A stretch of 64,000 nt of DNA from Thiococcus pfennigii (GCF_016583835.1 NZ_NRRW01000015.1:1-64000), one strand, 5' to 3'. Shown: positions 36,282 through 45,732, counted from the stretch's first letter. The notes: generated by a model from the sequence alone, not told the origin. Translations and numbers: made by a program.

Positions 36282-37232
36282 TTGATCTCGATGGTGTCGC
36301 GGGATGGCACGGCGGGCAGTGACGGCGTCCGGGTCACGCTCGCCGAGTTGCTCGGTTTGCGCGTCGAGGCGGCGCGCCTGCGCATCGCCCGCCGCGGGCG
36401 GATCCTCGCGACCCGCCACGGCGGCCATCTGTCGCGGTTTCGCGGTCGCGGCATGGAGTTCGATGAGGCGCGTCCCTACCAGCCGGGCGACGACCCGCGC
36501 AACATGGACTGGCGGGTGACCGCACGCGCCGGCCAGCCGCACGTCAAGTGCTTCCGCGAGGAGCGCGAGCGGCCGGTCTGGCTCCTCGTCGATCAGGGGC
36601 CGACGATGCGCTTCGCCAGCCGGGTCGCCTTCAAATCGGTCGTCGCGGCCCGCGCTGCGGCGCTGCTCGGCTGGTCCGTGACCGCGGGCGGCGACCGGCT
36701 CGGCGGCCTGGTCTTCGACGAGGCGCGCCATCTGGAGCAGCGCCCGCTGGCCCGCACGGCCGGCCTGTTGCCGTTGCTGCGGGCACTCGCCGCGGCGCCC
36801 CTGTCCGGCGAAGGGACCGGGGGCGGGGGCGGCTTCACCGGCCTGGCCGCGGCCGCCGATCACCTCGCCCGCCGGGTGCGCCCGGGCAGCCTGGTCTTCC
36901 TGCTCAGCGACTTCGCCGACCTCGCCGCCGCCGATGCCTGGGCCGGCCGGCTCGGTGCCGGCAGCGAGCTGGTCCTGATCCAGGTCGTCGACCCGCTGGA
37001 GCGGCAGGCCCCGCCGCCCGGCCGCTACCCGGTCAGCGACGGCCGCCAGATCGGCTGGCTCGACACCCGCTCGGCCGCGGCGCGGCGGGCCTACGCCGAG
37101 CGCTTCGCCGAGCGCGAGGCCCGGCTGGTCGAGCTGACGCGGCGCTGGCCCGCCCACCTGGTGCGCCTGGCGACCGATGCGCCGGTCGGCCCGGCGCTGG
37201 CCCGCGGGCTCGCGGCCGGGAGGGCCAGATGA
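36282..37232 (+). CDS. DUF58 domain protein of MoxR/Bat operon
   Basis: A 316-residue soluble protein with the DUF58 signature (RFRGRGMEFDEARPYQPGDD, then NMDWRVTAR) and a VWA-like fold (VWLLVDQGPTMRF). In such operons it probably works with the MoxR ATPase and the Bat proteins at the membrane. The start is TTG 36282, chosen because GAGGAGG lies 10 bases upstream; ATG 36291 is the alternative. It overlaps the next gene (ATGA). Confidence 0.9.
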   Translation: MISMVSRDGTAGSDGVRVTLAELLGLRVEAARLRIARRGRILATRHGGHLSRFRGRGMEFDEARPYQPGDDPRNMDWRVTARAGQPHVKCFREERERPVWLLVDQGPTMRFASRVAFKSVVAARAAALLGWSVTAGGDRLGGLVFDEARHLEQRPLARTAGLLPLLRALAAAPLSGEGTGGGGGFTGLAAAADHLARRVRPGSLVFLLSDFADLAAADAWAGRLGAGSELVLIQVVDPLERQAPPPGRYPVSDGRQIGWLDTRSAAARRAYAERFAEREARLVELTRRWPAHLVRLATDAPVGPALARGLAAGRAR

Positions 37233-37825
37233 ACCCGATCCCCGGGTCGGTCGTGCCCCCCGCCTTGACGCAGGGCGCGAGCCCGGCGCTGGCGCCCGAT
37301 CCGCTCGCGGGTCTGCGCCCCTACCACCTGCCGGATCCGGTCGGCTGGTGGCCGCCGGCCCCAGGCTGGTGGCTGCTCGCGCTGGTCGTGCTGGCCGCGG
37401 CGGTGGGTCTCGTCTGGTGGTGGCGCCGGCGGCGGCGCGCCCGGGCGGCCAGCCTCCAGGCCGAGCGCGAGCTCGAGGCCCTCTGCGGCGCCTTCGCCGC
37501 GGACGGCGACGCCTTGGCGCTGGCCCGCGGCTGCTCGCGGCTGCTGCGGCGCCTCGCCGTCGTCCGCTTCGGCCGCGCGGCCGCCGCCGGTCTGGCCGGC
37601 GAGGCCTGGCTGGCCTTCCTCGACGCCCGCGGCGGCGGCGAGACCTTCCGCTTCGGCGTCGGCCGCGCCTTGCTCGACGCGCCTTATCGGCACCCGCACG
37701 ATGGCCACCGGGGCACGCTCGACGCCCCGTCTCTGTGCACCGCCGTGCGCACATGGATCCGCCGTCAGCGCGAGGATGCCGTCGGGGCTGAGCGACTGCC
37801 GCAGCCGATGGTCGCGCGATGCTGA
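37229..37825 (+). CDS. DUF4381 membrane protein of MoxR/Bat operon
   Basis: A 198-residue bitopic protein. It has a proline-rich start, then LPDPVGWWPPAPGWWLLALV leading into a single transmembrane helix and a basic stop-transfer (WWWRRRRRARAA), then a cytoplasmic helical domain. This is the DUF4381 layout. Its first codon overlaps the DUF58 stop and its end overlaps batA. Confidence 0.85.
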   Translation: MNPIPGSVVPPALTQGASPALAPDPLAGLRPYHLPDPVGWWPPAPGWWLLALVVLAAAVGLVWWWRRRRRARAASLQAERELEALCGAFAADGDALALARGCSRLLRRLAVVRFGRAAAAGLAGEAWLAFLDARGGGETFRFGVGRALLDAPYRHPHDGHRGTLDAPSLCTAVRTWIRRQREDAVGAERLPQPMVARC

Positions 37826-38823
37826 CGCTGGCCTGGCCCTGGATGCTGCTGGCCCTGCCGCTGCCGTTGGCGGTGCGCCGCTGGTTGCCGCCGGCCGCCG
37901 ACCTGGACGGGCCGGCGCTGCGGTTGCCGCACTGGCGGGCCGGGGAGGCCGCGCCGGCGGCCGAGCGGGCGCGCCGCTGGCGCTGGGTCGTGGCCCTGCT
38001 CGCCTGGGTGCTGCTGGTCGGCGCGGCGGCCCGCCCCGAGTGGCTTGGCGAACCGCAGGCGGTGCCGCTCGCCGGGCGCGACCTGATGCTGGCCGTCGAC
38101 ATCTCCGGCAGCATGGAGCAGCCGGATTTCGTCCTCGACGGTCGCCGGGTCGCACGCCTCGCGGCCGTCAAGGCGGTCGCCGCGCGCTTCATCGAAGGCC
38201 GGCGCCAGGACCGCGTCGGGCTCATCCTGTTCGGCAGCCGCGCCTACCTCCAGACGCCGCTGACCTTCGACCGGGCGACCGTCGTGCGGCTCCTCGAAGA
38301 GGCGGTCGTCGGCCTCGCCGGGCGCGACACGGCGATCGGCGACGCGATCGGCCTCGCCGTCAAGCGGCTGTGCGACGAGCCGGCCGAGGGTCGGGTCCTG
38401 GTCCTGCTTACCGACGGCGAGAACACCGCCGGCAACCTGACGCCGCAGGAGGCCGCCGCGCTCGCCGAGCAGGCCGGCGTGCGCCTCTACATCATCGGCA
38501 TCGACCGCAGCGCCGCCGGGCGAGCGCTGCCCTTCGGGCTGGTCCTCCCGGGGCGCGAGGCGATCGATTCGGCGGGCCTCACGGCGATCGCCGAGGCGAC
38601 CGGCGGGCGCTTCTTCAAGGCATCGAACACGGATGCGCTGGCGGCCATCTACGCCGAGCTCGACCGGCTGGAACCGAGCGCCCACGAGCAGCCCGGCTGG
38701 CGCCCCGTCGTCGCCCTGTTCCCATGGCCGTTGGCGGCGGCGCTCCTGATGAGCACGCTGTTGTTCGTGCCCGACGCGTGTCGCCGGTCGGCGGGCGGCG
38801 CGTCGGCCGGAGGGGACCGATAG
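37819..38823 (+). CDS. VWA-domain membrane protein BatA
   Basis: A 334-residue protein with two N-terminal helices (about 5-25 and 55-75), a von Willebrand factor A domain and a C-terminal helix. The MIDAS metal site is complete: DISGS (LMLAVDISGSMEQ), the threonine in AGRDTAIGDAIGLA and the aspartate in VLLTDGENTAGN. BatA (Bacteroides aerotolerance) proteins act with MoxR in stress tolerance. It overlaps its neighbours at both ends. Confidence 0.92.
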   Translation: MLTLAWPWMLLALPLPLAVRRWLPPAADLDGPALRLPHWRAGEAAPAAERARRWRWVVALLAWVLLVGAAARPEWLGEPQAVPLAGRDLMLAVDISGSMEQPDFVLDGRRVARLAAVKAVAARFIEGRRQDRVGLILFGSRAYLQTPLTFDRATVVRLLEEAVVGLAGRDTAIGDAIGLAVKRLCDEPAEGRVLVLLTDGENTAGNLTPQEAAALAEQAGVRLYIIGIDRSAAGRALPFGLVLPGREAIDSAGLTAIAEATGGRFFKASNTDALAAIYAELDRLEPSAHEQPGWRPVVALFPWPLAAALLMSTLLFVPDACRRSAGGASAGGDR

Positions 38824-40880
38824 TGCCAGCGGAGCTGCACTTCCTGCGCCCGGCCTGGTTCCTGGCCCTCGTGCCGCTGGCGCTGTTGCTGTGGCATCTG
38901 GCGCGTCGCGCCGGGGCCGCCGAGGCCTGGCGTGGGCAGATCGATGCCCACCTGCTGTCGCACCTGCTCGTCGGCGGCGGCCGGCCGCGGCGCTGGCGGC
39001 TCGCGCTGCTCGGCCTCGCCTGGCTGCTCGCGGTCACGGCGCTGGCCGGCCCCGTCTGGGAGCGCCAGCCGGCCCCGGCCCACCGCTCGGCGGTCGCGCG
39101 GGTGATCCTGCTCGACCTGTCGCCGACCATGCTGGCGGGCGACGTCGCCCCGTCGCGCCTGGTGCGCGCGCGCCTGGAGGTCCTCGACCTGCTGCGCGCC
39201 GGGGCCGACGGCCAGACGGCCCTGATCGCCTTCGGCGCCGAGCCCTTCCTCGTCGCGCCGCTGACGACCGATACGGCGACCATCGCCGCGCAGGTGCCGA
39301 GCCTGGCGCCGGACCTGCTGCCGGTCGATGGCGCCTCGCGCACCGACCTGGCCCTTCAGGCCGCCGGCGAGCTGCTGGCCGGGGTGGCCGGCCGGCCCGG
39401 CGAGGTGCTCGTCGTCACCGATGGCCTGCCCCAGCCGGCCTCGGCCTTTGCCGCCGCCCAGCGGCTGGCGGGCGACGGGCATCGGCTGTCGATCCTGTTG
39501 GTCGCGCCGCCGCCCGGCGGCGAAGGTCTTGCGACGGCCGAGCACGGCTCGGCCGATGGCGCGTCGCCCGACCGCGACGCGCTGGCCCGCCTCGCCGAGA
39601 TCGGCGGCGGCCGCCTCGTCACCCTGACCGCCGACGGCGCCGACACGCGCGCGCTCCTCGCCGATCCCCAGGGGGCGCGGGACGCGGCCGACGACGAGGC
39701 GCCGCTGAGCGCGGACCGCTGGCGCGAGGAAGGTCCTTGGTTGCTCCTGCTGCTCGTGCCGCTCGCCGCGCTCGGTTTCCGTCGCGGCTGGCTGGCCCCG
39801 GTACTGGCGGTGGTGTTTCTCGTGCCGAGCGGCGCGCCCCAGGCCGGCGTTTGGCAAGACCTTTGGTGGCGGCCCGATCAGCAGGCGGCCCGCGACCTGG
39901 CCGAGGGGCGGGCGGCCGAGGCGGCCGAGCGATTCGCCGACCCGGCCTGGCGGGCGGCGGCGCACTACCGGGCCGGCGACTACGCCGGTGCCGTCGAGGA
40001 CCTCGCCGGGCTTGGCGGGGCCGTGGCCGACTACAACCGGGGCAACGCGTTGGCGCGCGCTGGTCGTCTCGCCGAGGCGCTCGCGGCCTACGACCAGGCG
40101 CTCGCCGCCGCGCCCGGGCTCGCCGATGCCGCCCACAACCGGGAACTGGTCCGCCGGCTGCTCGCGCAGCAGGGGCCGCAGGGCCAGGTCGATTCCGGCG
40201 ATGGCCGACGAACGGGGGCACCGCCGCGCGGCCCGGCAGACTCGGACCCGGCAGGCGGTGAGGGTTCCGAACCGGAGGGTGAGGAAGCCGCCCCCGCGCC
40301 GTCCAGTCCGCAGGGGGGCGCCGAGACCGAGGGTCCAGGCCAATCCGAATCCGCCGCCCCGCCGGGGGCGGGATCCCGGTCCGCGGCGGCCGGGACCGGT
40401 GATGCCACCGATGGTGATGCCGATGATGATCGGGGGCGGCGCTCGGCAGCGGGCGGGGCCGCCGGCGCGCAGGCCGAGCCGCCCGGCGCCAGCGGCAAGG
40501 CGCCCGAGGGTTCGGCCGACGACGGTGATGGAGCCCTGGAGTCCGGCGGGCCGCCGCCCGATAATGCCGGCGACCCGTCCCCGGATGCCGCGGCGGGCGA
40601 TGCGCGACCGCTGGACCAGCCCGCCCCCCAGCCCTCGGGCGGGGGCGATGCCGCCGACCTGCGGCCCGGGGAGGAGCCCGGCCTCGCGGACCTGCTCGCG
40701 CCGCAAGACGCGTCCGTCGGCGGCCCGACGGGCGGGGTCGGCGGACTCGCCGACGACCCTCGGCAGAGCGAGGCGCAGCAGGCCTTCGAGCAGATGCTGC
40801 GGAGGGTGCCGGACGATCCGGCCGGGTTGCTGCGCCAACGCTTCCTGCTGGAGCACCTGCGCCGCGAGGGGCGGCTGTGA
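38823..40880 (+). CDS. BatB/BatC fusion: VWA domain, TPR and acidic tail
   Basis: A 685-residue fusion starting at GTG 38823, which overlaps the batA TAG by one base. N-terminal two-helix anchor and VWA domain (LLDLSPTMLAGDVAPSRLVR; the serines of DxSxS are reduced to DLSPT), two further helices near 300-340, a TPR pair (AHYRAGDYAGAVEDLAGLGG, NRGNALARAGRLAEALAAYD), then about 180 residues rich in Gly/Ala/Asp/Glu/Pro of low complexity and a short conserved C-terminus. BatB and BatC are often separate; fusion is common in gammaproteobacteria. Confidence 0.9.
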   Translation: MPAELHFLRPAWFLALVPLALLLWHLARRAGAAEAWRGQIDAHLLSHLLVGGGRPRRWRLALLGLAWLLAVTALAGPVWERQPAPAHRSAVARVILLDLSPTMLAGDVAPSRLVRARLEVLDLLRAGADGQTALIAFGAEPFLVAPLTTDTATIAAQVPSLAPDLLPVDGASRTDLALQAAGELLAGVAGRPGEVLVVTDGLPQPASAFAAAQRLAGDGHRLSILLVAPPPGGEGLATAEHGSADGASPDRDALARLAEIGGGRLVTLTADGADTRALLADPQGARDAADDEAPLSADRWREEGPWLLLLLVPLAALGFRRGWLAPVLAVVFLVPSGAPQAGVWQDLWWRPDQQAARDLAEGRAAEAAERFADPAWRAAAHYRAGDYAGAVEDLAGLGGAVADYNRGNALARAGRLAEALAAYDQALAAAPGLADAAHNRELVRRLLAQQGPQGQVDSGDGRRTGAPPRGPADSDPAGGEGSEPEGEEAAPAPSSPQGGAETEGPGQSESAAPPGAGSRSAAAGTGDATDGDADDDRGRRSAAGGAAGAQAEPPGASGKAPEGSADDGDGALESGGPPPDNAGDPSPDAAAGDARPLDQPAPQPSGGGDAADLRPGEEPGLADLLAPQDASVGGPTGGVGGLADDPRQSEAQQAFEQMLRRVPDDPAGLLRQRFLLEHLRREGRL

Positions 40881-40894
40881 TCACGGAGGGCCCG

Positions 40895-42685
40895 ATGCGA
40901 TCTCTGCTTGTTCTTCTCTTGATCCTCTGCGTCGACGTCGCCGCGGCCGCCGAGCTGACCGCGCGCCTCGACCGCGAGCAGATCACCGACGATGAGACCG
41001 TCGGTCTGTCGCTCGTCCTCGCCGGCGACGTCGGCGGGATGCCGGACCTCTCGCCGCTCGCGGCCGACTTCGACATCATCGATCAGTCGCACACGAGCCG
41101 CGTCGCCTTCGTCAACGGCCAGACGAGCGCCTCGCAGGAGTGGCGCCTGGAGATCGCTCCGCGGCGCACCGGGTTGCTGACGGTCCCCTCGTTGACCCTC
41201 GGCAGCCTCGCCACCGAGCCGCTGACGCTGACGGTGCTGGAGGCGGCGACGGCCTCGGCCCCGTCCGGCGACCAGAGCGTGCGCCTGGAGGTGACGGCGA
41301 CCCCCGAGGCGCCCTATGTCCAGGGGCGCGTCGATTACGTGGTGCGGCTGCTCGCGCGGGTCGACGTCGACCTGCTCCAGCCGCGGCTCTCGGAGCCCGA
41401 TGCCGAGGGGGCGCGCATCGAGCGCGTCGGCGAGGACCGCCAGTACAGCGAGACGATCGGCGGCGAGCGCTATACGGTCATCGAGCGCCGCTACGCGGTC
41501 TTTCCGCAGCGCAGCGGCCCGTTGGAGATCGATCCGCCGCACCTGGTGGCGGCGGTGCCGGTCGAACGCACACCGCCGGCGCAAGGCTTCGGTCAGGACC
41601 CGTTCGGCCCGATCGAGGAGTTCTTCGGCGCCATGCCCGGCGCCGGCGGCCTGTTGGTGGCGACGCGGCAGGTGCGCGTGCGTGGCACGCCGGTGACGCT
41701 CGCGGTACGCCCGCAGCCGCCCGGTGCCGGCGAGCCTTGGTTGCCGGCCGAGTCGGTCGAGCTGAGCGATGAATGGCAGCCGGAGGGCACGCGCGTCGCG
41801 GTCGGCGAGGCCATCACCCGCACGGTCACGATCACCGCCGCCGGGGTCACGAGCGCCCAGTTGCCGGATCTGGCGCTCGAGGCGCCGCCCAGCGTGAGAC
41901 TCTATCCGGACCCGCCGCAGGGTCGCGACGAACAGGGTGGTGAGGTGCCGGTCGCGCTCAAGCAGACGAAGGTCGCGCTGGTCGCGACCGAGCCGGGCCA
42001 GGTGACGCTGCCCGAGATTCGCCTGCCCTGGTGGGATACGACCAGCGACGTGCCGCGCGAGGCCATCATCCCGGCGCGGACGCTGGAGGTGGTCGCCTCG
42101 GCCGGCGGCGGCCACTCGGCGCCGTCGCCCGGCCCCGCTGGGGCAGCCGCCCCGTCGGCCGGGGCGTCGGCAACCGGCGGGCGCTCGCTTGCCGCAGCGG
42201 TGCCGGCCGGCGTCTGGCCCGGGCTCGCCGCCGTGCTCGCGGCCGGTTGGCTCACGACCCTCGTCCTCTGGTGGCGCGAGCGGCGCCGGCGCCCGCCGAG
42301 CCCGGATCGGGGCGACCAGGCCTCGCCCGCGCGGCGCCCGGCCCTGACCCGTGCCGAGGCCCGCCGAGCCGTCGAGCGGGCCTGTCGCAGCCGCGGTCCG
42401 CGCGATGCGCGCGACGCGCTCCTCGCCTGGGCGGCGCTCGTGTGGCCCGACGACCCGCCGCGTGGCCTGGCGGGCCTCTCGGTGCGCCTGGAATCCGACG
42501 AAGCGGCGGCGGTCTTGACCCGACTCGAGCGGGGTCTGTATGCCGAGGCGGGGCCGACCGATTGGGACGGCGAGGCGACCTGGGCGGCCGTCGGGCCGGC
42601 CCTCGCGGCCTATGAAGCGGAGGGCGACAGGGTCGCCCCGGAGGCGTCGGCGTTACCCGCGCTCTATCCGCCGCGGGTCGACTGA
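40895..42685 (+). CDS. BatD oxygen-tolerance-type protein
   Basis: A 596-residue periplasmic protein anchored at its C-terminal part. Signal peptide MRSLLVLLLILCVDVAAAAE, then repeated beta-sandwich domains (LTARLDREQITDDETVGLSL, YVVRLLARVDVDLLQP), a transmembrane helix near 440 and a cytoplasmic tail. I prefer ATG 40895, with GGAGGG 7 bases before it, over the GTG at 40877 that overlaps the preceding stop. Last gene of the moxR operon. Confidence 0.9.
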   Translation: MRSLLVLLLILCVDVAAAAELTARLDREQITDDETVGLSLVLAGDVGGMPDLSPLAADFDIIDQSHTSRVAFVNGQTSASQEWRLEIAPRRTGLLTVPSLTLGSLATEPLTLTVLEAATASAPSGDQSVRLEVTATPEAPYVQGRVDYVVRLLARVDVDLLQPRLSEPDAEGARIERVGEDRQYSETIGGERYTVIERRYAVFPQRSGPLEIDPPHLVAAVPVERTPPAQGFGQDPFGPIEEFFGAMPGAGGLLVATRQVRVRGTPVTLAVRPQPPGAGEPWLPAESVELSDEWQPEGTRVAVGEAITRTVTITAAGVTSAQLPDLALEAPPSVRLYPDPPQGRDEQGGEVPVALKQTKVALVATEPGQVTLPEIRLPWWDTTSDVPREAIIPARTLEVVASAGGGHSAPSPGPAGAAAPSAGASATGGRSLAAAVPAGVWPGLAAVLAAGWLTTLVLWWRERRRRPPSPDRGDQASPARRPALTRAEARRAVERACRSRGPRDARDALLAWAALVWPDDPPRGLAGLSVRLESDEAAAVLTRLERGLYAEAGPTDWDGEATWAAVGPALAAYEAEGDRVAPEASALPALYPPRVD

Positions 42686-42708
42686 GGGGGCGGGATGGCG
42701 GTCCCTCG

Positions 42709-42870
42709 TCACCGCATCGTCGCCGTTGCGCTCGTGCCCTGATGGACCACCGTGTCCGAGGGCGCGCTCAGGAACGACAGCAAGAGGAACAGGGCCAACG
42801 ACATCCCGGTCACGGCGATCGCCGGTAGCAGGGAGTGGTGGCCGAGGTTGGAAGGATGGTGCTTCTTCAT
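42709..42870 (-). CDS. Small membrane protein, unknown function
   Basis: A 53-residue peptide starting MKKHHPSNLGHHSLLPAIAV: a His-rich polar head, one hydrophobic helix (about 14-36, containing SLALFLLLSFLSA) and a polar tail ending TSATATMR. The ribosome site is weak. An AT-rich stretch about 80 bases upstream on the minus strand (TAATTCTTATTTTCC) could be its promoter. The paired histidines before a helix recall small antenna or cytochrome-associated peptides, but I recognise no family. Confidence 0.5.
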   Translation of the reverse strand: MKKHHPSNLGHHSLLPAIAVTGMSLALFLLLSFLSAPSDTVVHQGTSATATMR

Positions 42871-43056
42871 GGGTTCACCCGTTGAGGTTTCGTCTCGTTG
42901 GCTTCCGAGATGGGGCCGTGTGCGCCGACGGACAAGAGGAAAATAAGAATTATTCCTGTTGACGAATGATACCCGAGTTTTCCGATCGGTCAATGGCCTC
43001 CGTCGGCCACGCCAACACGGGGCGATCGGCGAGGGTGGGCCGACGATGGGCGCCGT
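42871..43056. other. Intergenic, AT-rich promoter-like patch
   Basis: Nothing coding. At 42940-42975 the DNA is unusually AT-rich for this genome (GGAAAATAAGAATTATTCC, followed by GTTGACGAATGAT), which suggests a promoter for the leftward small membrane gene. Confidence 0.35.
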
Positions 43057-43227
43057 CACCCGACAGCGGGCTCGGCGGGGGCCGTGTCGCCGGCCGTCGG
43101 GTTACGCCCTGAGGGGCTAACCCGACCTACGGCCCCCGGCGCAGACCGGCACGGCCGCGTCGGTTCGTTCGTGCGCCCCACGGCATTCCGTGAGAAGGCT
43201 CGCGCGCGCCGTAACCCGACAGTGGCC
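43057..43227. repeat. GTCGGGTTA/TAACCCGAC repeat cluster
   Basis: Holds CACCCGACAG (43057), GTCGGGTTACGCCCTGAGG (about 43097), GGCTAACCCGACCTACGGC (about 43117) and GCGCGCGCCGTAACCCGACAG (about 43202), the same modules and order as at 24124-24257 and 12964-13199. It ends at the last codons of the DUF2177 gene. Confidence 0.8.
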
Positions 43228-43644
43228 TCAGGTGCCCCCGAGCCATCGGCCGATCAGATAGCCGCCGGTCGCCACGGAGGCGCTGAGGACCGCCCCCCAG
43301 AGGGTGTCGACGATGACGACCTTCAGCGGCCAATTGGGCAGGGTCGCCATGTTCGTCAGTTCGTAGGTCATGTAGGTGAAGAAGCCGAACAGGGCGCCGT
43401 TGAGCAGCGCGCGCCCGAGCGAGGCATCGCCCACGGCCGGGGCGACGGCGAAGTAGAGGATGCCGCCGATGAAGATCAGGTAGAAGGCGACCGCGGCGGC
43501 CCAGTTGACGTTCGGGCTCAGGATGTAGCCGAGGTTGTCTTGATAGAACCCCTTCGCGATCAGGCCCAGCCAGACCAGGTCGATCGCGAAGAAGACAGGG
43601 ACCATCAGGAGATAGAGCTTGACGTAGAACAGGCTGTTCATCAT
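43228..43644 (-). CDS. DUF2177 family membrane protein
   Basis: A 138-residue integral membrane protein with four predicted helices (YLLMVPVFFAIDLVWLGLIA, then VAFYLIFIGGILYFAVAP, LLNGALFGFFTYMTYELTNM and the C-terminal VIVDTLWGAVLSASVATGG). This is the DUF2177 pattern, including DLVWLG and TYELTNMATLPNWP. It is commonly found beside cyclopropane-fatty-acid synthase-like genes. It may start at ATG 43644 or 43641; GGGGGC precedes both. Confidence 0.9.
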   Translation of the reverse strand: MMNSLFYVKLYLLMVPVFFAIDLVWLGLIAKGFYQDNLGYILSPNVNWAAAVAFYLIFIGGILYFAVAPAVGDASLGRALLNGALFGFFTYMTYELTNMATLPNWPLKVVIVDTLWGAVLSASVATGGYLIGRWLGGT

Positions 43645-43720
43645 TGCCCCCTGGGCTGGTTATCCGCTGGAGGAACTCGGGCTGCCGTCGCGAGGCATCG
43701 CACCTTGCCCGGCCGAGGTG

Positions 43721-44956
43721 TCAGCGATCCGCATGCATGAAGGTCAGCTGGCGCACGCTGATGTGCTCGGTCTCGAAGCCGACGATGCAGTAGTCGAGGT
43801 AGAAGTTCCACAGGCGCTGGAAGGGCCGGTCGTAGCCAAGTCGTTCGAGCGCCTCGTGCTGACGGTTGAAGGCCTCCTTCCAGGCGGCGCAGGTCTTGGC
43901 GTAATCCCTGCCGAAGGCGATCTCCTCGTCGAGGCGCAGGCCCTGCGCGCCGGCCGCCGCGCGGATCTGCTCGAGGCTCGGCAGGTGGCCGCCGGGGAAG
44001 ATGTAGGTCTGGATGAAGTCCACATCGGCCTCGTAGGCCGCCACGTGTTGCTCGGCGACCGTGATGACCTGCAAGACCGCCTTGCCGCCGGGCTTCAGCA
44101 CCCGTGCGAGGGTCTCGAAGTAGTCCCGCCAGTATTCCTTGCCGACTGCCTCGAACATCTCGATGCTGACGATGTGATCGTAGCGGCCCTGCTCGTCGCG
44201 GTAATCCTGCAGCGCGACCGCGAACCGTTCCGGGGCGGCCTGGTCCGCGAGGCGCGCCCGGGCATAGCGCTGCTGTTCGCTCGAGAGCGTCAGGCCCTTG
44301 ACGGTGCAGCCCTTCTGCAGCGCGGCCTCCATGAAGCCGCCCCAGCCGCAGCCGATCTCGAGGATGGACTCGCCCCCGCCGAGATCGAGCTGCGCGAGGA
44401 TGCGCTCGTACTTGTTGGCCTGGGCCTGCTCCAGGGTCTCGGCCTCGTCGCGATACAGGGCGCTCGAGTAGGTCATGCTCGGATCGAGCCAGAGGGCGTA
44501 GAAGTCGTTGCCCAGGTCGTAATGGAAGGCGATGTTGTGGCGGCTGTTGTCGATCGAGTTGTGGCGCTGGCGATGGAGCCGGCGGTATTTCGCATTCAGG
44601 CGCTTGTCCATCAGCAGCGAGTCGAATAGCTCGCTGTTCGCGTAGGCCAGGTGCATCAACTGGTGGAGCGAACTCGTCTGGATCGCGCCCTCGATGTAGG
44701 CCTGTGCGAAGCCGAGTTCGCCCTGCGTCTTGATCAGCCAATAGGCCCGCAGCGGGCGCTCGATCTGCAGATCGGCCTGGAAGCCAGGCGTGTCGCCCTC
44801 GAAGCGGTAGCTCTCGCCGGCGATCTTGAGCGTCAGGGTGCCGGCGTGCAGCCGGTCGAACGGCAGGGTCAGGATCGCCCGCCGGATCAGGGCGGGATGG
44901 ATCAGGCGTTCCAGCCGATCGATGAGGGCCGTGGTGGCCGCGATCTCCTTCAGCAT
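43721..44956 (-). CDS. Cyclopropane-fatty-acyl-phospholipid synthase family methyltransferase
   Basis: A 411-residue SAM-dependent methyltransferase acting on unsaturated acyl chains of membrane phospholipids. Motifs: NIAFHYDLGNDFYALWLDPS, SAM site LEIGCGWGGFMEAALQ, VKGLTLSSEQQRYAR and VSIEMFEAVGKEYW. Clustering with DUF1365, a flavin oxidoreductase and DUF2177 suggests the branch that makes methylated or furan fatty acids rather than simple cyclopropanes (inference from the Rhodobacter singlet-oxygen regulon). Its start overlaps the end of the DUF1365 gene. Confidence 0.9.
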   Translation of the reverse strand: MLKEIAATTALIDRLERLIHPALIRRAILTLPFDRLHAGTLTLKIAGESYRFEGDTPGFQADLQIERPLRAYWLIKTQGELGFAQAYIEGAIQTSSLHQLMHLAYANSELFDSLLMDKRLNAKYRRLHRQRHNSIDNSRHNIAFHYDLGNDFYALWLDPSMTYSSALYRDEAETLEQAQANKYERILAQLDLGGGESILEIGCGWGGFMEAALQKGCTVKGLTLSSEQQRYARARLADQAAPERFAVALQDYRDEQGRYDHIVSIEMFEAVGKEYWRDYFETLARVLKPGGKAVLQVITVAEQHVAAYEADVDFIQTYIFPGGHLPSLEQIRAAAGAQGLRLDEEIAFGRDYAKTCAAWKEAFNRQHEALERLGYDRPFQRLWNFYLDYCIVGFETEHISVRQLTFMHADR

Positions 44957-45732
44957 AGTTTCATCTCCGAATGACTGTAGTGGACGCCTTCGAGGGCCTG
45001 CGGCGTCGGATGGAAACGGCCCCCCTTGAGCCAGATCCGCAGCGCCCACCAATGGATCATCGCCAAGACCTTCAGCGTGTTGAACGGGTGCCTGGCCGCG
45101 GCCCGCAACAGCGTGCGGTCGTTTAGCGCGACGGCCTGCCCGACCTGGGTCGCGACGAGTCGGGGCTGGCCGTGTTCGCTCTGCTGGATCGCGATCCGGT
45201 ATCGCTCCCCCGGCCGGCTGAAGCGAAACGCATAATGGCAATCCATGCCGATGAAGGGCGAGACATGGAAGACCTTCTCGGCCTCCGCGTGGATCCCGTC
45301 ATCGAGCGCCCGCCCACCGTCGGTCAGGACATAGTGGTGCCACTGTCCGAAGGTGTTGCTGACCTCGCCGATGATGCCGACGAGCCGGTCATCGCCGTCA
45401 TAGGCGTACCACATGGCCAGCGGGTTGAAGACGATCCCCAGGAAGCGCGGGAAGCAGACCAGCTCGATCCGCCGCGCGCGCTCCGGCAGGCCGTAGTCGG
45501 CCAGCAGCGCATCGGCCCACGCGCGCCACGGCCGCCCGTCACGCGCCCCGAAGTCCCGCCCGTGGAGGCTGTAGAGGTTGAAGCGATCGAGCGACAGCCA
45601 GCGCAGCGATCGGGCCTCCTCGGCAATGGTGTCGACATCGATCCGCAGGCTCATGACGCCGTAGCGGAACTGGTACTGGATGGCGCCCAGGCGCTTGTGC
45701 ATGACCTGGCCGAGATAGATACCGCTAGGCAT
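44950..45732 (-). CDS. DUF1365 domain protein
   Basis: A 260-residue protein of the DUF1365 family, starting at ATG 45732 (MPSGIYLGQVMHKRLGAIQY). Family segments: FRYGVMSLRIDVD, CFPRFLGIVFNPLAMWYAYD, EVSNTFGQWHHYVL and FHVSPFIGMDCHYAF. Found nearly always between a flavin amine-oxidase-like gene and a cfa-like methyltransferase; the biochemical role is not settled. Eight-base overlap with the flavoprotein gene upstream and seven-base overlap with the cfa-like gene downstream. Confidence 0.92.
   Translation of the reverse strand: MPSGIYLGQVMHKRLGAIQYQFRYGVMSLRIDVDTIAEEARSLRWLSLDRFNLYSLHGRDFGARDGRPWRAWADALLADYGLPERARRIELVCFPRFLGIVFNPLAMWYAYDGDDRLVGIIGEVSNTFGQWHHYVLTDGGRALDDGIHAEAEKVFHVSPFIGMDCHYAFRFSRPGERYRIAIQQSEHGQPRLVATQVGQAVALNDRTLLRAAARHPFNTLKVLAMIHWWALRIWLKGGRFHPTPQALEGVHYSHSEMKLC

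Noticed and set aside
38649-40856. 735-codon minus-strand frame opposite the BatB/C gene
   Set aside because: It mirrors the coding frame of a well-supported operon and has a low-complexity Arg/Gly composition.
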